Shown here: positions 59,345 through 64,000 of the stretch, one piece after another | Numbering within the stretch: the first letter of the stretch is position 1 | How the letters are laid out: every line of letters starts with the position of its first letter | Source of the DNA: Symbiodinium natans | Lineage: Eukaryota > Sar > Dinophyceae > Suessiales > Symbiodiniaceae | Assembly (NCBI GenBank): GCA_905221605.1 | Contig: CAJNDS010000602.1 | Location: 188,001-252,000 of the forward strand | Length of the DNA stretch: 64,000 nucleotides | Direction: 5' to 3' | Position numbers and translations under genes: made by a program | Notes under the pieces: model-generated | Told to the model about the DNA's origin: nothing | Databases searched by the model: none | What the model saw: only the letters and a program-made list of their open reading frames with translations

Positions 59345-59405
59345 AGTTTCGAGGAGTTTCGAGGAGTTTCAAGGAGTTTCAAGGAGTTTCAAGGAGTTTC
59401 GTTTT
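59345..59405. repeat. 11-bp tandem repeat (GAGTTTCRAGG)
   Basis: Five to six copies of AGTTTCGAGG/AGTTTCAAGG. Confidence 0.8.
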
Positions 59406-59751
59406 TTTAGGGTTTTTCTTAATCATTTCAAGCTACAAGGGGCTTGAGGGTTTAGGGTTTAGGGTTTAGGGTTAGGGTTTCGGGTTTAGGGATTGCTGGG
59501 AGTGTTTGGGCTCGTTTTGGGGGTGTTCCTGTGCCCGAAAACCCTGAGTCTTCAGCACTCCGAACTTGCAAGTCCCAAGTCCTAGGTTCTGAGTCATCGC
59601 CGCTAAGCCGTAGGTCCGACATCCTACCCAACTATCCCTGGCTCCCTAGTGCCTCAGCCATACAAAAACACTAAACCCTCACGCGTCTAAACTACCCGAA
59701 CCCTCACACTTCACCACCCTAGAAGTCCTAAAACCGGGAAGTTTGGCGCCA

Positions 59752-59860
59752 CCCTAAACCCTAAACCCAAAACCCTAAACCCTAAACCCTAAACCCTAAA
59801 CCCTAAACCCTAAACCCTAAACCCTAAACCCTAAACCCTAAACCCTAAACCCTAAACCCG
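59752..59860. repeat. CCCTAAA array
   Basis: About 15 units. Confidence 0.95.
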
Positions 59861-60039
59861 CCCGCCACCCCACTCTCTTGTCTTTTGGGGTAGGCGGGCG
59901 CTGGTCGAGCGCTCAGTGAGACCCTGCGAGGGAGCCCCAGGCGGGCGACCGAGCTGGCCTCCAGGCTGGCTTACCCTCCAGGCAGGCACAGGCCGAGTCA
60001 GCAGTTGTCACCCCAGCTGTCCGCGCACTTGGTTGGAGG

Positions 60040-60330
60040 GCCCTGGCCAGCCCGGCCCTGGCCCTGGCCCTGGCCCTGGCCCTGGCCCTGCCCTCGCCCT
60101 GACCCTGTCCCTGGCCCTGTCCCTGGTCCTGGCCCTGGCCCTGGGCCCTGCGTCTGGAGCTGGCCCTGGTCCTGGCCCTGGCCCTGGGCCTGGCTGGCCT
60201 GGCCCCGGCCCTGGCCCGGCTTGGCCCTTTGGCCTGGCAGGGCCGGCCCTGGCCCTGCCCTGGCCCCGCTGGCCCGGCCGGCCCTGGCACTTGGCCCTGG
60301 CCTGGCCCTGAGGCCCTAACCCTGACCTGA
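60040..60330. repeat. CCCTGG(CC) hexamer minisatellite
   Basis: Dozens of GGCCCT hexamers with substitutions, ending in CCCTAACCCTGACC. Pro/Trp, Gly/Ala and Leu/Ala frames are all open because the period is six. I do not call it a gene. Confidence 0.85.
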
Positions 60331-60379
60331 CCCTGATCCTGACGCTAACCCTGCCCTGGCCTCTGGCCTGTTCGAGTCA

Positions 60380-60800
60380 TCTTACCCCCTTGCGCCAAGC
60401 CAGCTGTCCGCGCACCAGTTTGTGTCCTGTTTCTTGGCGCTCTCCCTCTGGCTTTAGCCCCTGTGCGCCAACCCAATCTGTGCTGCCTCGCTTCCGTTTG
60501 CTACAACCCTCCACCTTACCCCCTTCGCGCCAAGCCAAGCTATCCGCCACACCAGCCCTGTTTCCGTGGCGCTCTGCCCAACCCAAGCTGTTCACTGTGT
60601 GTTCTTCCTGGCTGGAGCCCCTTCGCGCCAACCAAGCCTCGCTGCCTTTCTCTGTTCCTGGCCCATCCCTTAGCCCCTTCGCGCCAACCCAAGCTGTCTT
60701 CACGGACCCTGCCTCGTTTCCGTCTGCTGCAGCTTTGCGCCTGGTCCACGCACCTTGTGGAAATCCCCAAACAGGGGATGCTTTGTAAAGAAATAAAAGG
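60380..60800. repeat. Degenerate 70-110-bp tandem repeat
   Basis: AGCCCCTTCGCGCCAACCCA-like segments recur near 60385, 60455, 60525, 60610 and 60675, each followed by a CTGCCTCGYTTCCG-like segment. Overlapping open frames occur on both strands, and none shows a family. A sequence GAAATAAAAGG at 60789 resembles a polyadenylation hexamer, but these are not used as such in dinoflagellates. Confidence 0.6.
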
Positions 60801-61044
60801 TCTTAACTCCTTGAGAGTTGTAAGTGGGCGGTCTTGGGGTGGGTAGGTCTGCAGACTACCGCACGCTCCCAAAGCGCGCTCCCGTCTGGCACGCCCTAAA
60901 CCCTAAACCCTAAACCCCAAACCCTAAACCTTAAACCCGGTGCCTTTTGTGCTCCTCCCGCATGGGGGGGGGTGGTCTCAAAGCCCGCAAGCCGACTCCG
61001 AAGCCGCAAGCAGCCCTCTTGAAAGTCTTGAAAGTTCTGGTCCG

Positions 61045-61205
61045 GTTCGGGTTTAGGATTTAGGATTTAGGATTTAGGATTTAGGATTTAGGATTTAGGA
61101 TTTAGGATTTAGGATTTAGGATTTAGGATTTAGGATTTAGGATTTAGGATTTAGGATTTAGGATTTAGGATTTAAGCTTCGGATTTAGGATTTAGGATTT
61201 AGGAT
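61045..61205. repeat. GGATTTA heptamer array
   Basis: About 20 units of TTTAGGA (a TTTAGGG variant), broken by TTTAAGCTTCGG and ATTCAAGCTTAGG near the end. Confidence 0.95.
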
Positions 61206-61393
61206 TCAAGCTTAGGATTCAGGGTTGAGGGTTGTTTAGGGTTTGTAATCCTGGCTCTACATTCTCTCCCCCAAGTCGACTTTGCAACCCTATGCCCGAA
61301 GCCCTGGCCTAGAGGCCCCCCAAACCCTACAGAGCCACCTGACCCCGCGAGGCACCCTAAACCCTAAGCACCCTAAACCCTAAACCCTAAACC

Positions 61394-61425
<32 letters not shown>

Positions 61426-61483
61426 ACCCTAAATCCTAAACCCTAAACCCCAAACCCCAAACCCTAAACCCTACGCCCTTCAG

Positions 61484-61635
61484 ATGCCCCTTTCCAGAAG
61501 GTGCGAGAAGACGCACAACGACTGGTTCGCCGCGTGCCTGGCCTCGAGGGGCCTCGCACTGGATCGCTTTGGCTGGGCCTCCGTGCAGATGGACGGCGGC
61601 ATCGAGGCATCCTTACTTTTTGAAACCCTTGAGAA
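61484..61635 (+). CDS. Exon, unknown gene
   Basis: Follows CTTCAG after a C-rich block. One frame contains HNDWFAACLASRGLALDRFG and WASVQMDGGIEAS; an alternative frame is also open (DAPFQKVREDAQRLVRRVPG). The first looks more like protein. The donor lies before the MITE-like sequence at about 61640. Confidence 0.42.
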
Positions 61636-61689
61636 CCCGAAAGATGAAAAAGTTTTTCAGGCTGAATTTTGGCATCATTCTCAGGGTAG

Positions 61690-61795
61690 TTTACTAATTG
61701 GGGAATATGCTCCTTATATACCTTCCGAAACCCAAGGGCCCACTCTTCAGAACTCTCTAAACAAGTTAAGGGACCATATCAAGGGACCATGTAAG
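61690..61795. repeat. MITE family D, diverged copy
   Basis: AGGGACCATATCAAGGGACC then ATGTAAG at the right end; TCCTTATATACCTTCC inside matches the TATATACCC region of other copies. The left end is eroded. Confidence 0.4.
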
Positions 61796-62044
61796 TTTCC
61801 CTTAGGTCTCATAGGGTTTAAGGTTGAGGGTTGAGGCGCCCCATGCCCCAAAGCCCCCGAGCCTTGAGCCGCCAAAACCCACGAAATCTAAAGGCCTCCA
61901 AAGCCCAAAGCCCTGAACCAAGAGATTCCCCCCTAAAGCCCCAGTTTCGGGTTTCAGGATTTAGGGGTTATAGGGTGTTTAGGGTTTACAGGGTTCATAG
62001 GGTTTAGGGCCCGAAGCCCTGAGCTTCACTGGCGGCCGTCCCAG

Positions 62045-62125
62045 GCGGTGTATGCGCGGATTCGGGACTTCTTCAAGGACCGGCTGGCAGCACGGGAAAG
62101 GCTACAAGCACACGATTCTTCATCA
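62045..62125 (+). CDS. Exon, unknown gene
   Basis: 27 codons between GTCCCAG and a GC donor. It begins AVYARIRDFFKDRLAARERL, a charged helix. Clean boundaries on both sides. Not recognised. Confidence 0.52.
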
Positions 62126-62337
62126 GCTTGGGGTTTCTGGGGTTGAGGGGCAGAATTTTAAAGTGCAAAACCCAAAACCCTAGAACCCTAGAACCCGAAA
62201 CCCTAAACCCTAAACCCTAAGCCCTAAACCCTAAACCCTAAACCCCAAACCCCAAACCCTAAACCCTAAACCCCAAACCCTAAACCCTAAACCCTAAGCC
62301 CCAAACCCCAAACCCCAAACCCTAAACTCCAACCAAG

Positions 62338-62439
62338 AAAGCCCCCCCCAAGGACCCTGAGCCGCCCCAGCCGTCCCCGGCGGCGCCCCTGCGTCTGGCC
62401 TTGCTCGCGGCCGCAGCTCCGGGAGCTGAGGCGGGATAG
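62338..62439 (+). CDS. Possible terminal exon, Pro/Ala-rich
   Basis: After CCAAG, an open frame of 33 codons (KAPPKDPEPPQPSPAAPLRL then an Ala-rich end) with a TAG stop at 62437. It could be the last exon of the gene with the 62045 exon, or an internal exon with an earlier donor. Confidence 0.4.
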   Translation, partial: KAPPKDPEPPQPSPAAPLRLALLAAAAPGAEAG

Positions 62440-62819
62440 CTTAGGGTTTAGGGGGTGGGGGTTTGGGGGTAGGGTTTGGGGCTTAGGGTTTAGGGTTTAG
62501 GGTTTAGGGTATGGGGTTTAGGGTTTAGGGTTTAGGGTTTAGAGTTTAGGGTTTAGGGTTGAGGGTTTAGGGTATAGGGTATAGGGCATAGGGTTGAGGG
62601 TTGAGGGTTGAGGGTTGAGGGTTTGGGAGGGGTTTCAGGGTAAGGATTTGGGGTTAGGAGTTTTTGGGTTTAGAGGCGAGGGTGGGGTGGCTTGGAGGCG
62701 TGTTGAGGGTTTGTGTTGTTTTAAAGTATTTGGTGCGGAGGGTTTTGTGACTGTGGAGTGTTTTTGGGTTTTTTCTTCGGGTTTCTTGTCACAGGGATTC
62801 CGCAGTTTGGTTAAACCCT

Positions 62820-62965
62820 AAACCCTAAACCCTAAACCCTAAACCCTAAGCCCTAAGCCCTAAGCCCTAAGCCCTAAGCCCTAAGCCCTAAGCCCTAAGC
62901 CCTAAGCCCTAAACCCTAAACCCTAAACCCTAAACCCTAACCCTAAACCCTAAACCCTAAACCCC
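62820..62965. repeat. CCCTAAA array with CCCTAAG core
   Basis: About 20 units; nine consecutive CCCTAAG units in the middle. Confidence 0.95.
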
Positions 62966-63197
62966 AAGCCTACAAAGCTCTTCCCGCTCTCAGCTCCTCA
63001 GCCATCGTTCCTACGTGTCCTTCACCGCTTCCCTGCCTCGCAAACTCAGTCCCTGAATTGAAAAGCTTAGGCCCTAAGCCCTAAACCCTAAACCCTAAAC
63101 CCTAAACGCTAAACCCTAAACCCGAAACCCTAAACCCGAAACCCTAAACACTAAACCCTAAACCCTAAACTTTCAACCCTAAACCCTAGACCCCAAG

Positions 63198-63721
63198 GCG
63201 TTATTGCTCGCCGAGCTGACCCGCTTCGTTGTTCTGCAGGGAGGCGCCTGGGCTAGGGTTTTGTTTGGGGAGGTTGGTTTAGTCTAGGGCCGGGGCTCGT
63301 TTCAGGGTTACGGGTTAGGGTTTAGGCTTTAGGGTTTAGGGCTTTGGGTCTCCAAGAAACCCTACACCTTGTTGACCTTCAACCTCTAAACCCTACACCC
63401 CGAAGAATGCTGCTTGTGCAGAGTGCTGTCCAGGGGTTCTTGATGTTGGAGCACGCAACCCCCCAAACCTGTATCAAGGAGTTCTAGGGTGTTGGGTGTA
63501 CGTAGGGCCTTTCAGGTTAGAGTTTAGGGATGTTTCGGGTTTAGGGTTTTAGGGTTTGGGGTTTAGGGTTTAGGGTTTAGGGTTTCAGGTTGGGGCCTTT
63601 CAGGTGCGAGGCTTGTAGGGCTTGCCCAGGCACCGTGCTGCTTCCGTCGACCTCGCCGCTGCTGCTCAACGACGCCTTCATCGCTGCGACCCTCTTTGAG
63701 GACTCCCCGCCAAACTCGGGG
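63198..63721 (+). CDS. Two exons of an unknown gene
   Basis: 63198-~63252 (after CCCAAG) reads ALLLAELTRFVVLQGGAW. 63630-63721 (after CCCAG) includes TVLLPSTSPLLLNDAFIAAT and LFEDSPPNSG and ends at GTCTCTCC. The G-rich blocks between and the C-rich block after follow the region's rule. No family. Confidence 0.5.
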
Positions 63722-63734
63722 GTCTCTCCCTGCC

Positions 63735-63912
63735 TAAACCCTAAACCCTAAACCCTAAACCCTAAACCCAAAACCCTAAACCCTAAACCCTACCCTGAAC
63801 CCTAAACCCTAAACCCTAAACCCTAAACCCTAAACCCTAAACCCTAAACCCTAAACCCTAAACCCTAAACCCTAAACCCTAAACCCTACACCCTAAACCC
63901 TAAACCCTAAAC
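63735..63912. repeat. CCCTAAA array
   Basis: About 24 units, preceding the last exon. Confidence 0.96.
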
Positions 63913-63959
63913 CTTATAGATCCTAACTGAAGAAGCCTCGGACTCACCCTAGATCACAG

Positions 63960-64000
63960 GAGTTGCCTGGAAGTCTGCTGCAGCCCACGCTGGCCTATGC
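63960..64000 (+). CDS. Partial exon at the window edge
   Basis: After ATCACAG, the frame GAG TTG CCT reads ELPGSLLQPTLAY and is cut by the window end. Probably the next exon of the gene at 63.2 kb. Confidence 0.42.

Larger units (their letters stand above)
1..64000. repeat. Dispersed interstitial telomere-type repeats (TTTAGGG/CCCTAAA)
   Basis: Heptamers TTTAGGG (G-rich) and CCCTAAA (C-rich) occur in blocks of 2 to more than 40 units from the first to the last kilobase, mixed with variants CCCTCAA, CCCTGAA, CCCTAGA, CCCTAAG, CCCGAAA, CCCCAAA, CCCCTAAA and GGATTTA. Blocks alternate in strand. C-rich blocks tend to lie to the left of a coding island and G-rich blocks to the right, so exons sit between converging arrays. 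Where a gene could be followed (31-55 kb) the arrays are intronic. Because arrays recur in both orientations at many sites inside transcribed genes, this is not a chromosome end. Single variants are often locally homogenised, which suggests growth by slippage. Confidence 0.97.

Noticed and set aside
59913-60319. 131-codon Gly/Pro/Leu ORF and its overlapping frames
   Set aside because: A hexamer repeat (GGCCCT) keeps frames open by its period. No non-repeat protein sequence supports a gene.
1-64000. True chromosome end (telomere)
   Set aside because: Arrays are short, interrupted, in both orientations and inside genes over the full 64 kb. A telomere would be one terminal array of one orientation.

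Overview
The window looks like nuclear DNA of a dinoflagellate. Three independent signs support this. First, Arabidopsis-type telomeric repeats (TTTAGGG/CCCTAAA) and single-base variants lie along almost the whole 64 kb in interstitial blocks. Second, genes are split into very short exons whose introns start with GT, GC or occasionally GA and end in AG, usually followed by G; GC-AG and GA-AG introns are known from dinoflagellates. Third, the window carries a DIRS-type (tyrosine recombinase) retroelement with MAPKAKAK-like and gag-like proteins of a style common in dinoflagellate genomes. No rRNA, tRNA, CRISPR or bacterial operon was seen. All genes I could assign lie on the + strand.

Layout. 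0-11 kb: a sea of telomeric repeats with small exon-like islands of unknown genes, one encoding an Ala/Glu-rich coiled coil. 11.3-12.3 kb: a complete four-exon gene for a GFA/CENP-V-type zinc protein; its metal motif is split by an intron made almost wholly of CCCTAAA. 12.3-23 kb: unassigned exon islands, a tandemly duplicated exon pair (18.0-19.2 kb) and a lysine-rich coding block (20.8-22.4 kb). 23.5-28.8 kb: the C-terminal half of an SF1B (UPF1/MOV10-like) helicase. 29.6-30.6 kb: a local satellite. 31.0-55.1 kb: one gene of about 30 exons for a UxaA/GarD-family (altronate/galactarate dehydratase) protein, followed by hand almost without gaps. One 6.9-kb intron of this gene holds an intronless, frameshifted biotin-protein ligase and a complete but decayed 5.26-kb DIRS/PAT-type retroelement with split direct repeats. 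55-64 kb: further well-formed exons of unrecognised genes, plus minisatellites.

Main observation. The telomeric repeats are not random. Most lie in introns, and they tend to be G-rich (TTTAGGG) just after the donor and C-rich (CCCTAAA) just before the acceptor, so many introns are long inverted repeats that could fold the splice sites together. In several introns the first GT of a GTTTAGGG unit is the donor. Many introns are also flanked by short direct repeats that span both splice sites, which is the mark of insertional intron gain (introners). Non-telomeric intron families (a 90-bp introner pair and several hairpin MITE families) occur in the same gene set. Exon boundaries come from reading frames and family motifs read by eye; boundaries given as approximate are not resolved.
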